A program made the translations under genes and the position numbers. A stretch of 64,000 bases of DNA, taken from contig NZ_AP028461.1 of the NCBI RefSeq assembly GCF_033097365.1, positions 10,629,501 through 10,693,500 of the forward strand, written 5' to 3'. Shown here piece after piece: positions 52,005-59,869 of the stretch; the stretch's first letter is position 1, and every line of letters begins with the position of its first letter. Under the pieces are notes generated by a model. The model searched no databases. It saw only the letters and a list, made by a program, of their open reading frames with translations, and was not told the DNA's origin. This stretch comes from Actinoplanes sichuanensis. GTDB lineage: Bacteria > Actinomycetota > Actinomycetes > Mycobacteriales > Micromonosporaceae.

Positions 52005-52946
52005 TCAGCGCTGGTTGAAGGGCGCGACCGCCTCGCGGTTCTGAGCGGCGGCGTCGGCACCCAGCAGGGCCTCGCAGACCCGGATCAGGCGGCTGCGCAG
52101 ACCTGCCGCCCGGCGGGCCAGCTCGCGCTGACGCGCCACATACTCGGCCTTGCCCTCCGCGGTCTCGATCTTGACCGGGGGATGGCCGTAGGAGGTCAGG
52201 TCGTAGGGGCTGGCCTGCATGTCGAGCAGGCGGATCTCACCGGCCAGGGCGAAGCAGTCCAGAGCCAGGGCGCCGGGCACGGCGGGACCGAGTTTCTGCG
52301 CCCACTTGTGCACATCCATCGCGGCGTGCAGACAGCCGGGCTGATCGAGGTCGACCTGGGTGGCCCGGGTCGGCTGGAGCCGGTTGAGGCCGACCGCCTC
52401 CGGGGTGAAGAAGCGGAACGCGTCGAAGTGGGTGCAGCGGATGCTGTGCTGCTCGACCACCTCGTCGGTGCCGGCCTGGCCGAGGCGCAGCGGCAGCTCG
52501 TGCCGGTGCTCGGTGTCGCGGTAGACCATCGCCCACTCGTGCAGGCCGAAGCAGCCGGAGAAGACCGGCCGGGACGCGGTCGCGGTGAGCAGGCCGTGGA
52601 TGTAGCGCACGCTCTCGGCGCGGGCGTGCATGAACGCGTCCTGATCGAGGGTGACGACACCGTCGGGGTAGGACATGTAGAACTTCCACCCGGCGTGCTC
52701 GGCCAGGCCGTCCGGTGCCGGGGACAGGCCGGTGCCGACGCCCGGGTGCCAGCGGCGCATCAGTGACGGCCTGGTCCCGTAGTAGTCGTAGAGGAAATCC
52801 TCGATGGCGTGTTTCTCACCCGTCGCACGACGGGCGCGGTGGCCCGCGGTCATCTGGTCGGCGCGCTCGGAGTGCGCCCGGGCGAGGGGAATCCAGGTAA
52901 CCGAGGGCAGCGTGGTGGTGAGTGCCCTCACCTGCTTGATCCCCAT
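52005..52946 (-). CDS. conserved actinobacterial protein often labelled 3-methyladenine DNA glycosylase
   Basis: 313 residues starting MGIKQVRALTTTL. The block TWIPLARAHSERADQMTAGH and HAIEDFLYDYYGTRP mark a family that genome annotations commonly call 3-methyladenine DNA glycosylase. I see neither the AlkA helix-hairpin-helix signature nor a Tag zinc site, so that label is doubtful. Conserved Trp/His/Asp residues (FGLHEWAMVYRD, CLHAAMDVHKWA) suggest an enzyme. It is divergent from the ABC transporter across the operator at 53041. Confidence 0.7.
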   Translation of the reverse strand: MGIKQVRALTTTLPSVTWIPLARAHSERADQMTAGHRARRATGEKHAIEDFLYDYYGTRPSLMRRWHPGVGTGLSPAPDGLAEHAGWKFYMSYPDGVVTLDQDAFMHARAESVRYIHGLLTATASRPVFSGCFGLHEWAMVYRDTEHRHELPLRLGQAGTDEVVEQHSIRCTHFDAFRFFTPEAVGLNRLQPTRATQVDLDQPGCLHAAMDVHKWAQKLGPAVPGALALDCFALAGEIRLLDMQASPYDLTSYGHPPVKIETAEGKAEYVARQRELARRAAGLRSRLIRVCEALLGADAAAQNREAVAPFNQR

Positions 52947-53040
52947 CGCACCAATGTATCTAGCCGAAGCGATCAACACGATCACCGTTTGGCGCGAATG
53001 AGTTCCGACACGGAATCTGGCATGAGAGACGTACGTTGAT

Positions 53041-53060
53041 GTGTAGTACACCTACTACAC
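53041..53060 (+). promoter_or_regulatory. operator-like palindrome upstream of the ABC exporter operon
   Basis: GTGTAGTA-CACC-TACTACAC is a perfect 8-bp inverted repeat 10 bases before the GTG start. Its form resembles YtrA/GntR-type operators that control ABC operons. A TAnnnT-like element (GATAGT) follows. Confidence 0.6.
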
Positions 53061-53070
53061 TTTTGATAGT

Positions 53071-53973
53071 GTGCTGGACATGTTGGGGACCTTGGTCGAC
53101 ACGCCGGTGATGGAGGTCAGCGACCTCCGCATGCGTTACGGCGACAGGGAAGTGCTGTCCGGCGTCGAGTTCTCGGCGGCGCCGGGCGAGGTGGTCGTCC
53201 TCCTCGGGCCGAACGGCGCGGGCAAGACGACCACGATCGAGATCCTGGAGGGGTTCCGGATGCGGTCCGGCGGGCACGCCCGGGTGCTGGGTGTCGACCC
53301 GGCCGACGGTGACGAGGCCTGGCGGGCGCGGCTCGGCGTGGTCCTCCAGTCGTGGCGCGACCACAGCAAGTGGCGGGTCCGTGAGCTGCTGGAGCACCTC
53401 GGGTCCTACTACGAGGCCTATTCCACTCCGGACAAGAGGCGGCCCTGGGCGGTCGGCGAGCTGCTCGACGTGGTCGGCCTGTCCGCCTCGGCGAACACGG
53501 TGACCGGCAAGCTCTCCGGCGGCCAGCGTCGCCGGCTGGACGTGGCGATCGGCATCGTGGGTCGGCCCGACCTGCTCTTCCTCGACGAGCCGACGGTCGG
53601 GTTCGACCCGGAGGCGCGGCGTGAGTTCCACGATCTGATCCACCGGATGACCGATGTGGACTCCACGACCGTGCTGCTGACCACCCACGACCTGGACGAG
53701 GCGGAGCGGCTGGCCGACCGCATCCTGATCCTGGCCGCCGGTCGGATCGTGGCGAGTGGCTCGGCCGACGAGCTGTCCCGGCGGGTGGCCGGCGAGTCGG
53801 AGATCCGCTGGACACGGGACGGGCGCCGGTTCGTGCACGCGGCGGCCGACGCCACCGGGTTCGTCCGCGAGCTGTTCCGGGAGCACGGCGAGGCCATCGG
53901 CGACCTGGAGGTGCGGCGGGCCAGCCTGGAGGAGACGTATATGAAGCTGGTCCGGGAAGCGGAGGGGTCATGA
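53071..53973 (+). CDS. ABC exporter ATP-binding protein
   Basis: 300 residues. Walker A GPNGAGKTT (46-54), signature LSGGQRRR (148-155), Walker B LLFLDEP (168-174) and switch His in LLTTHDLDE. A DrrA/CcmA-type drug or lipid exporter ATPase with a C-terminal regulatory segment. GTG 53071 is used, but ATG 53080 is equally possible. The stop overlaps the permease ATG by four bases. Likely repressed through the palindrome just upstream. Confidence 0.92.
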   Translation: MLDMLGTLVDTPVMEVSDLRMRYGDREVLSGVEFSAAPGEVVVLLGPNGAGKTTTIEILEGFRMRSGGHARVLGVDPADGDEAWRARLGVVLQSWRDHSKWRVRELLEHLGSYYEAYSTPDKRRPWAVGELLDVVGLSASANTVTGKLSGGQRRRLDVAIGIVGRPDLLFLDEPTVGFDPEARREFHDLIHRMTDVDSTTVLLTTHDLDEAERLADRILILAAGRIVASGSADELSRRVAGESEIRWTRDGRRFVHAAADATGFVRELFREHGEAIGDLEVRRASLEETYMKLVREAEGS

Positions 53974-54788
53974 GGCGACGGCTGCTGATGGCGGGCCTGC
54001 GGCGCGGCGGGATCGAGCTGCGGCAGACGGTGACCAACGCCGCCGACATCGTGGGCTATCTCCTGCCGGTGGCGATCCTGCTCGTGGTGCTGTGGCTGAT
54101 CGGTGACGCCGAGGTGCCCGGCTCGACGACGTCGCTCGGCTCCTACAGCCTGGTCAGCTCGATGGCGATGCTGCTGGTGATCGGCGGGATCGCGTCCACC
54201 GCGCAGTACCTGACGATGGACCGCGAGGACGGCACCCTGCTGCGGGCCAAGGCCACGCCGAACGGGATGACCGGCTACCTGATCGGCAAGATCGTCCTGG
54301 TCTCCGGGGTGATGGTGATCAGCTGTCTGGCCGCACTGATTCCGGGTGCCCTCCTGGTCGACGGGCTGCGGTTCGACGGCGGCACGATGGTGATCCTGCT
54401 CTGGCTCGTACCGCTGGCGCTCCTTGCTCTTCTGCCCGTCGGCGCCGTCCTCGGCGCGCTCTTCCAGACCATCCGCGGTGCCGCCATGTTGATGCTTCCG
54501 GTGACCGCCCTGACCGGTGTCTCCGGGATCTTCTACCCGCTGTCGGTGCTGCCCGGCTGGGTGCAGGGTGTCGCGCAGGTCTTCCCGATGTACTGGCTAG
54601 GGTTGGGCCTGCGTTCGGCGTTCCTGCCCGGTGAGTCGGGGCAGCCGTGGCAGACCGCCGGTGTGCTGGTGGCCTGGGCCGTGGTGGGACTCGTGCTGGC
54701 GCCGGGCATCCTTCGGCGGATGGCGCGCCGGGAGTCCGGCTCGCTGGTGGCGGCCCGCCGTGAGCGGGCGCTGACCCGAACCATGTGA
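53970..54788 (+). CDS. ABC-2 type exporter permease
   Basis: 272 residues with six predicted transmembrane helices and the ABC-2 profile (cytoplasmic basic N-terminus, paired helices around GYLIGKIVLVSGVMVISCLA, and a re-entrant region GVSGIFYPLSVLPGW). Coupled by ATGA overlap to the ATPase; together they form a complete half-size exporter. Substrate unknown. Confidence 0.9.
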   Translation: MRRRLLMAGLRRGGIELRQTVTNAADIVGYLLPVAILLVVLWLIGDAEVPGSTTSLGSYSLVSSMAMLLVIGGIASTAQYLTMDREDGTLLRAKATPNGMTGYLIGKIVLVSGVMVISCLAALIPGALLVDGLRFDGGTMVILLWLVPLALLALLPVGAVLGALFQTIRGAAMLMLPVTALTGVSGIFYPLSVLPGWVQGVAQVFPMYWLGLGLRSAFLPGESGQPWQTAGVLVAWAVVGLVLAPGILRRMARRESGSLVAARRERALTRTM

Positions 54789-54795
54789 GGGAGCC

Positions 54796-55038
54796 ATGGC
54801 CAGCGAGGTCACCTACAACCGGATCGCGATGCTGCGTGCCGAGCGCGGCATCTCGCGACGGCAGCTCGCCGATGCTCTCGGGGTGCACTACCAGACCGTG
54901 GGCTACCTGGAGCGTGGCGAGTTCAGCCCGAGCCTGCACCTGGCGCTGCGGATCTGCGGTTACTTCGAGGTGCCGATCGAGGTGGTGTTCTCGCTGGAGC
55001 CGTTCCCGCGGCTCGGGGCGGAGTCCCGACCGGCGTAG
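54796..55038 (+). CDS. small XRE-family transcriptional regulator
   Basis: 80 residues, almost only a helix-turn-helix (RAERGISRRQLADALGVHYQTVGYLERGE), 8 bases after the permease with GAGGGAG as ribosome-binding site. Third gene of the exporter operon and a plausible autoregulator, though the palindrome at 53041 is more GntR/YtrA-like than XRE-like. No effector domain. Confidence 0.85.
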   Translation: MASEVTYNRIAMLRAERGISRRQLADALGVHYQTVGYLERGEFSPSLHLALRICGYFEVPIEVVFSLEPFPRLGAESRPA

Positions 55039-55077
55039 ATTTTGAGGCGCCAGCACCGCTAGAGATGGGATTACCCC

Positions 55078-55872
55078 GTGCGCTTCGCCCGTTTTGTCCA
55101 CCCTGGTGGAGTGTCCTTCGGCGTCGTCGAAGGCGACAGCTCCTCGGGACTGACGGTCGCCGAGATCGACAGCATCCCCTTCAACGAGGTGCGCTTCACC
55201 GGCCAGCGGTGGGCGCTGGCCGACATCAGGCTGCTCGCCCCGATCTTCTCCAGCAAGGTGATCGGGATCGGCCGCAACTACGCCGACCACGCCGCGGAGA
55301 TGGGCAACGAGGTGCCCAAGGAGCCGCTGATCTTCATCAAGCCCTCCACCTCGGTGATCGGGCCGAACGACGCGATTCGCATCCCTAGCGTCACCGCGCA
55401 CGTCGAGGAGGAGGCCGAGCTGGCCGTCGTGATCGGTGCGAGCGGTGCCCGCCGCGTCGACCGGGCCGGCGCCGAGAAGGCGATCTTCGGCTACACCTGC
55501 GGCAACGACGTGACCGCTCGTGACCTGCAGCGCAAGGACCCGCAATGGACGCGGGCCAAGGGCTTCGACTCGTTCTGCCCGATCGGCCCGTGGATCGTCA
55601 CCGGTCTGGACGTCAGCGACATCGAGGTGCGCTGCGAGGTCGGCCGCGACCCGGAGAACCTCGAGGTGCGCCAGATCGGCCGCACCAAGGACATGGTCTT
55701 CGACATTCCGAGCCTGATCTCGTACGTGTCGCACGTCATGACCCTGCTGCCCGGCGACATCATCCTGACCGGCACCCCGGCCGGGGTCAGCAGGATCACG
55801 CCCGGTGACACCGTGTCGGTCAGCATCCAGGGCATCGGCGAACTGCGGAACCCGGTCGTCTCACTCGACTGA
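55078..55872 (+). CDS. fumarylacetoacetate hydrolase-family protein
   Basis: 264 residues, GTG start. The C-terminal FAH domain has the metal ligands in AHVEEEAELAVVIG and in the TCGNDVTARDLQ region, and a conserved end (GDIILTGTPAGVS). Family members hydrolyse C-C bonds in 2,4-dioxo acids or decarboxylate oxaloacetate; the substrate is unknown. In actinobacteria this gene usually stands directly before gltX; here gltX is missing and a TetR gene overlaps the 3' end by 12 bases. Confidence 0.9.
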   Translation: MRFARFVHPGGVSFGVVEGDSSSGLTVAEIDSIPFNEVRFTGQRWALADIRLLAPIFSSKVIGIGRNYADHAAEMGNEVPKEPLIFIKPSTSVIGPNDAIRIPSVTAHVEEEAELAVVIGASGARRVDRAGAEKAIFGYTCGNDVTARDLQRKDPQWTRAKGFDSFCPIGPWIVTGLDVSDIEVRCEVGRDPENLEVRQIGRTKDMVFDIPSLISYVSHVMTLLPGDIILTGTPAGVSRITPGDTVSVSIQGIGELRNPVVSLD

Positions 55873-56568
55873 CCGTTCGATCCCGTCCAGTAACAGGGCC
55901 AGGCCGTACTCGAAGGCGGTCTGGCCCTCGTCGAATCCGCCGGCGTTCCACAGGGCCGTCATCGCCGGGTGCGCCTCGACGTCGAACCAGTTCTCCCAGA
56001 AGTCGCCGCGCTCGTGCCACCACGACTCGGTGGACTGGCCGCTGGACCGGCTCAGCCGTGCGTCCTCACCCGCCTCGCGGGCGAAGGCGTAGACGTATGC
56101 GGTGATCGACAGCGCCGCCCGGTTGATCGCCGCGGTCGGCACGCCGGCCAGGGTCATCGTGGCGATCAGGAACTCCCGCTCGGCCATCGTGCCGGGCCCG
56201 AGCGGCGGCCGGACCAGCGACACCTCGGTCAGCCAGGGGTGCGCCAGAAACATCTCCCGGGTGCGCGCGGCGAACAGCGCGACCCGCTCCCGCCAGCTCT
56301 CCCCGGCCGCGGTCAGCCGCCGGGCCAGCAGTACGTCGTCGACCATCAGCGCGACCAGATCGGCGCGCGACGGCACGTACGTGTAGAGCGTCATCGTGGC
56401 CACGCCGAGATCGGCCGCGACCCGCGCCATCGAGGCCGCTTCCAGGCCGTCCGCGTCGGCGATCCGGATCGCCGCGGCGACGACGGTGTCCACGGTGAGT
56501 CGGGCCGGCCGGCCGGCGGCCTTCTTGACGGGCCGACTTCTCCGCCACAGCAGTGGGTAGTTCTCCAT
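55861..56568 (-). CDS. TetR-family repressor
   Basis: 235 residues. N-terminal helix-turn-helix (AASMARVAADLGVATMTLYTYV, about residues 42-63) and a TetR C-terminal ligand domain. The start at MENYPLLWRR is divergent from an NAD(P)-binding protein gene across 46 bases that hold a palindrome, so it probably represses itself and that neighbour. Longer in-frame sequence upstream is antisense to the neighbour and rejected. Confidence 0.9.
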   Translation of the reverse strand: MENYPLLWRRSRPVKKAAGRPARLTVDTVVAAAIRIADADGLEAASMARVAADLGVATMTLYTYVPSRADLVALMVDDVLLARRLTAAGESWRERVALFAARTREMFLAHPWLTEVSLVRPPLGPGTMAEREFLIATMTLAGVPTAAINRAALSITAYVYAFAREAGEDARLSRSSGQSTESWWHERGDFWENWFDVEAHPAMTALWNAGGFDEGQTAFEYGLALLLDGIERSVE

Positions 56569-56579
56569 GATTCCGTATA

Positions 56580-56605
56580 CCCTACGGGAAAGACTTTCCG
56601 TAGGG
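56580..56605. promoter_or_regulatory. putative TetR operator
   Basis: CCCTACGG (56580-56587) and CCGTAGGG (56598-56605) are exact inverted copies around a GAAAGACTTT core, lying between the two divergent start codons. Confidence 0.7.
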
Positions 56606-56614
56606 GGTACGAGA

Positions 56615-57418
56615 ATGCGAATCCTGGTGACCGGCGCCACCGCCAACATCGGCCGCATGGTCGTCGACGAACTGCTGGAGCTCGGCGCGACCGACGTGCG
56701 CGCCTTCACCGTCGACCCGGCGAGGGCCGTGCTCCCGCCCGGCGTCGAGGTGGTGACCGGCTTCTTCGATCGGCCGGACCGGGTCGCCGCCGCCCTCGAC
56801 GGCGTCGACCGGATGTATCTCGCGCCACACATCCCCACCGTCGACGTCGTCTGCCGGGCCGCCGCCGAGGCCGGGGTGCGACACATCGTCGACCTGGCCG
56901 GCGTGAAGGGCCTGCACTGGCAGGCGATCGAGGACGCGGTCGAGGCCTGCGGTGTCCCGTACACCCACCTGGAGCCGGGTGAGTTCATGGCCAACAGCAC
57001 GAACTGGGCGCCGCAGATCAAGGCCGGTGACGAGGTGCGCGACGCGTGGGGTGACGCGGCGAACGCGCCGATCGCTCAGGAGGACATCGCCGCGATCGCC
57101 GCTCGGGTGCTCCTCTCCGACGATCACCTCGGCCGCTCCTACGAGCTGACCGGGCCGGAGACGATCAGTCGGCGCCAACAGGTCGCCGCGATCGGGGCGG
57201 AGCTCGGCCGGAAACTCACCTTCGTCGAACTGACGGGCGACGCGGCGGCCGCCCACTATCGGTCGCTGATGGGCGAGTTCGGCGACTGGTACCTGACCGG
57301 CCTTGCGCAACTCGCCGAACATCCGCAACCCGCCCTGCCGACCGCCGCGGCCCTGCTCAACCGGCCTGCGATGAGCTACGCCGAGTGGGTGCGCCGTCAC
57401 GCGGATCTATTTAGGTAA
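56615..57418 (+). CDS. NmrA-like NAD(P)-binding protein
   Basis: 267 residues with a Rossmann start (ILVTGATANIGRMVVDELLE) and the atypical short-chain dehydrogenase profile of NmrA/quinone-reductase-like proteins; it lacks a YxxxK active site. The ATG starts the Rossmann strand after TAGGGGG. Divergent TetR partner suggests an inducible response to a small electrophile or quinone (inference). Confidence 0.87.
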   Translation: MRILVTGATANIGRMVVDELLELGATDVRAFTVDPARAVLPPGVEVVTGFFDRPDRVAAALDGVDRMYLAPHIPTVDVVCRAAAEAGVRHIVDLAGVKGLHWQAIEDAVEACGVPYTHLEPGEFMANSTNWAPQIKAGDEVRDAWGDAANAPIAQEDIAAIAARVLLSDDHLGRSYELTGPETISRRQQVAAIGAELGRKLTFVELTGDAAAAHYRSLMGEFGDWYLTGLAQLAEHPQPALPTAAALLNRPAMSYAEWVRRHADLFR

Positions 57419-57481
57419 CCCGATTTGGCGGCCCGGTAGGCCTCAGGTAAAGTTCTCCACGGCGCGGCAAGCCGGGCCAAA

Positions 57482-57553
57482 TGGGGTATGGGGTAATTGG
57501 CAGCCCGGCTGATTCTGGTTCAGCTAGTCTAGGTTCGAGTCCTGGTACCCCAG
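57482..57553 (+). tRNA. tRNA-Gln (CTG anticodon)
   Basis: 72 nt. Acceptor TGGGGTA / TACCCCA, anticodon loop TTCTGGT with anticodon CTG, T-arm GGTTCGAGTCC, discriminator G. Confidence 0.95.
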
Positions 57554-57602
57554 CGCAGTCCTCTCCTCGGAGGGGGCAGTGCTGGAAGAAGCAGCACGTT
57601 CT

Positions 57603-57675
57603 GGTCCCGTCGTCTAGCGGCCTAGGACGCCGCCCTCTCAAGGCGGTAGCGAGGGTTCGAATCCCTTCGGGACTA
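57603..57675 (+). tRNA. tRNA-Glu (CTC anticodon), copy 1
   Basis: 73 nt. Acceptor GGTCCCG / CGGGACT (G1-U72 pair), anticodon stem CCGCC/GGCGG with loop CTCTCAA giving CTC, discriminator A. Identical to copy 2 at 58113. Confidence 0.95.
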
Positions 57676-57685
57676 CATCGAGAAC

Positions 57686-57718
57686 GGCCCGCATCAGTCG
57701 ATGCGGGCCTGTTTCTTT
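57686..57718 (+). terminator. terminator after tRNA-Glu copy 1
   Basis: Perfect 10-bp stem GGCCCGCATC / GATGCGGGCC with AGTC loop, then TGTTTCTTTT. Confidence 0.8.
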
Positions 57719-57830
57719 TGGGCAGACCACGGAGCGGTACGTGCCACACCTCCCCAACCGCATGCCACGCGTCCCGTGGCCGCCCCGCGACGCAGGCGAC
57801 CCTCCAGGCCTTGCCGCGACCGCCGGGCAG

Positions 57831-57900
57831 ATGCGTCGGTCCGGCGCTTTTCGGCGGCCGGCGGGCGGATGCGTCGGTCCGGCGCTTTTCGGCGGCCGGG
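57831..57900. repeat. 38-bp tandem repeat, two copies
   Basis: ATGCGTCGGTCCGGCGCTTT begins units at 57831 and 57869; the second copy matches for about 31 bases and then leads into the 45-bp array. No credible gene lies in the 437 bases between the tRNA-Glu copies. Confidence 0.7.
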
Positions 57901-58025
57901 TGGTGGCGCCCAGTGGTGCCGGTCACCCGGGCTGAGGCGGCCGGGTGGTGGCGTTCAGTGGTGCCGGTCACCCGGGCTGAGGCGGCCGGGTGGTGGCGTT
58001 CAGTGGTGCCGGTCACCCGGGCTGA
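57891..58025. repeat. 45-bp tandem repeat, three copies
   Basis: Units at 57891, 57936 and 57981 begin GGCGGCCGGGTGGTGGCG; units 2 and 3 are identical and unit 1 differs at two bases. There are no spacers, so it is not a CRISPR array. Confidence 0.85.
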
Positions 58026-58112
58026 GGTGGGTGGATACTCGATTTCGGCTGCGGGCGGAGTGCTGATAGAGTTCAGTCCGCCGCCGCAACCGGGTGGTGA
58101 AAGGCAAGTTCT

Positions 58113-58185
58113 GGTCCCGTCGTCTAGCGGCCTAGGACGCCGCCCTCTCAAGGCGGTAGCGAGGGTTCGAATCCCTTCGGGACTA
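58113..58185 (+). tRNA. tRNA-Glu (CTC anticodon), copy 2
   Basis: Base-identical to 57603-57675 and preceded by the same GTTCT flank. A similar hairpin terminator follows, so the duplication includes the flanks. Confidence 0.95.
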
Positions 58186-58191
58186 CCAGAA

Positions 58192-58227
58192 AGATCGGCC
58201 CGCATCGGTATCGATGCGGGCCGATCT
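58192..58227 (+). terminator. terminator after tRNA-Glu copy 2
   Basis: Perfect 15-bp stem AGATCGGCCCGCATC / GATGCGGGCCGATCT, then GTGTTT. The inner 10 bp equal the copy 1 terminator stem. Confidence 0.75.
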
Positions 58228-58369
58228 GTGTTTCGCGGGAGTGCGCGGCTGGTGGCGGGGCCTGTCGCACGACGCTCCCGACAGCCCTCACGACCAGCCG
58301 ACGTTTCTCCGTTTCTGCTGGGCGGAGATTTCGGGTCGGACGGGACGCCTGGCCGGTGATACTTCGGCG

Positions 58370-59041
58370 ATGAGCGGGATCACGGTTCGGCGGGTCGATT
58401 TTGGATGGTTCGTGCGCCCGGCCGAGGAGACCGGCACCGGCGCGGCCCGGGTGGAGCCGACCCTCGGGTATCTGATCGACCACCCGGCCGGGCAGCTTCT
58501 GGTCGATACCGGTATGGGCGGCCATCCGGATGTGGACCGCCACTACCAGCCGCGGCGGGTTCCGCTCGGTGGGGCGCTCGCCGCCTCCGGCACGACGATC
58601 GACGACATCCGGTACGTGGTGAACTGCCACCTCCACTTCGACCACTGCGGTGGCAACCCGGAGCTGTCCGGGCGGCCGATCTTCACACAGCGGACCGAGT
58701 TGGCCCTGGCCCGAACCGTCCAGTGGCATACCCTCCCGGAACTGGTCGATCACGCCGGAGCCCGCTACGAGGAACTGGACGGCGAGGCGGAGATCCTGCC
58801 GGGCGTGCGGATCCTGCCGACTCCGGGCCACACCGACGGTCACCAGTCGGTGGTGGTCACCACCGCCGACGGGACGGTGATCGTGGCCGGTCAGAGCCAT
58901 GACAACAGCACCGCGTTCACCTACGACGCGCTCGCCCACCGGACCGGGATCGGCACCCGGCCGCCATGGATCGAGACCCTGCTGGCCCTGGATCCGCGCC
59001 GGATCGTCTTCGCCCACGACAACGCCGTCTGGACACCGTGA
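58370..59041 (+). CDS. metallo-beta-lactamase-fold hydrolase (lactonase-like)
   Basis: 223 residues. Zinc motif H87-L-H89-F-D91-H92 in NCHLHFDHCGG, third-site GHTDGH, late Asp/His in FAHDN. Layout and size are like N-acyl-homoserine-lactonase/AttM-type enzymes, but the substrate is not established. The ATG in GGCGATGAGC starts at the first beta strand; earlier in-frame sequence belongs to the tRNA terminator region. Cytosolic. Confidence 0.85.
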   Translation: MSGITVRRVDFGWFVRPAEETGTGAARVEPTLGYLIDHPAGQLLVDTGMGGHPDVDRHYQPRRVPLGGALAASGTTIDDIRYVVNCHLHFDHCGGNPELSGRPIFTQRTELALARTVQWHTLPELVDHAGARYEELDGEAEILPGVRILPTPGHTDGHQSVVVTTADGTVIVAGQSHDNSTAFTYDALAHRTGIGTRPPWIETLLALDPRRIVFAHDNAVWTP

Positions 59042-59128
59042 GAGATCCGGTGGGGCGCTCGCCGCTGTCGAAGCGCATCGAGAAGCGCACCGAGAAGTGC
59101 GCCGAGACGACGGCGAGCGCCCCACCGG

Positions 59129-59869
59129 TCAGACCTCGGTGGGCACTCCGGGGGTGAGCCAGGTCAGGGCGCCCGGTTCGAAGGCGGCCTCGACTCCGGA
59201 CCGGCCCTCATGGAAGTGCGACCAGCCCTCGTAGTGGACCGGCACCACCCGGCGCGGCCGGATACCGGAGATCAACCGGGCGGCGTCGCGTCCGTTCATC
59301 GTGTACTTGAGCGGCCCGGTCAGCCCGAACCGCACCTCGCCGAGGTGGACGACGACCGTGTCGACGGTGAACCGGGACGCCACCTCCCGGACTCCGCTGT
59401 ACAGGACCGTGTCCCCGGTGATCCAGACCACCGACGACGCGCCCGCCGGGCGGAGCGCGAAACCGATCGCCTCGCCGACGATAGGCCGGCTCAGCACCGG
59501 CCCGTGCCGTGCCGGGGTGGCCGTGACGGTCAGGCCGGCGACGGTGGCCTCCTGCCACGGCGCGAGGCCGGTGGAGTTGCCACCGAGCCGCCGGGCTCCG
59601 CTGACCGTGGTCAGCACCGCGGGCACCGACGGCAGCAGTGCCCGGCCGGTGTCGTCCAGGTTGTCGCTGTGGTGATCGTGGGTGAGCAGGACCGCGTCGA
59701 TGCGGCCGAGGGCGTCGGCGGCGACGGCCGGCCCCGCGGTCTTGACCGAGGAGGTACCGAAGCCGAACGAGTACCGTCGGCCCGGCCCGTCGAAGGTGGG
59801 GTCGGTGAGTAGCCGTACCCCGTCGATCTCGATGAGGGTGGTCGGTCCGCCGATGTGGGTGATCTTCAT
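59129..59869 (-). CDS. UlaG-like metallo-beta-lactamase-fold hydrolase
   Basis: 246 residues starting MKITHIGGPTTLIEIDG. The compact metal motif THDHHSDN (about residues 68-75) and the HYEGWSHF end mark the UlaG/beta-lactamase-like family 2. The start overlaps the stop of the alpha/beta-hydrolase gene by four bases, so the two are coupled and may act in one degradative step (inference). It is convergent with the other MBL gene, to which it is only distantly related. Confidence 0.88.
   Translation of the reverse strand: MKITHIGGPTTLIEIDGVRLLTDPTFDGPGRRYSFGFGTSSVKTAGPAVAADALGRIDAVLLTHDHHSDNLDDTGRALLPSVPAVLTTVSGARRLGGNSTGLAPWQEATVAGLTVTATPARHGPVLSRPIVGEAIGFALRPAGASSVVWITGDTVLYSGVREVASRFTVDTVVVHLGEVRFGLTGPLKYTMNGRDAARLISGIRPRRVVPVHYEGWSHFHEGRSGVEAAFEPGALTWLTPGVPTEV

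Noticed and set aside
52005..52946. True AlkA/Tag-type DNA glycosylase
   Set aside because: No helix-hairpin-helix GPD motif or Tag zinc ligands visible; the customary database label is kept only as a note.
57831..58025. CRISPR array
   Set aside because: Repeats are directly tandem with no spacers and no cas genes are present.
57481..58359. 292-codon plus-strand frame through the tRNA genes and repeats
   Set aside because: It would translate two tRNA-Glu genes and a tRNA-Gln; the periodic VTRAEAAGWWRSV pattern is just the 45-bp repeat.
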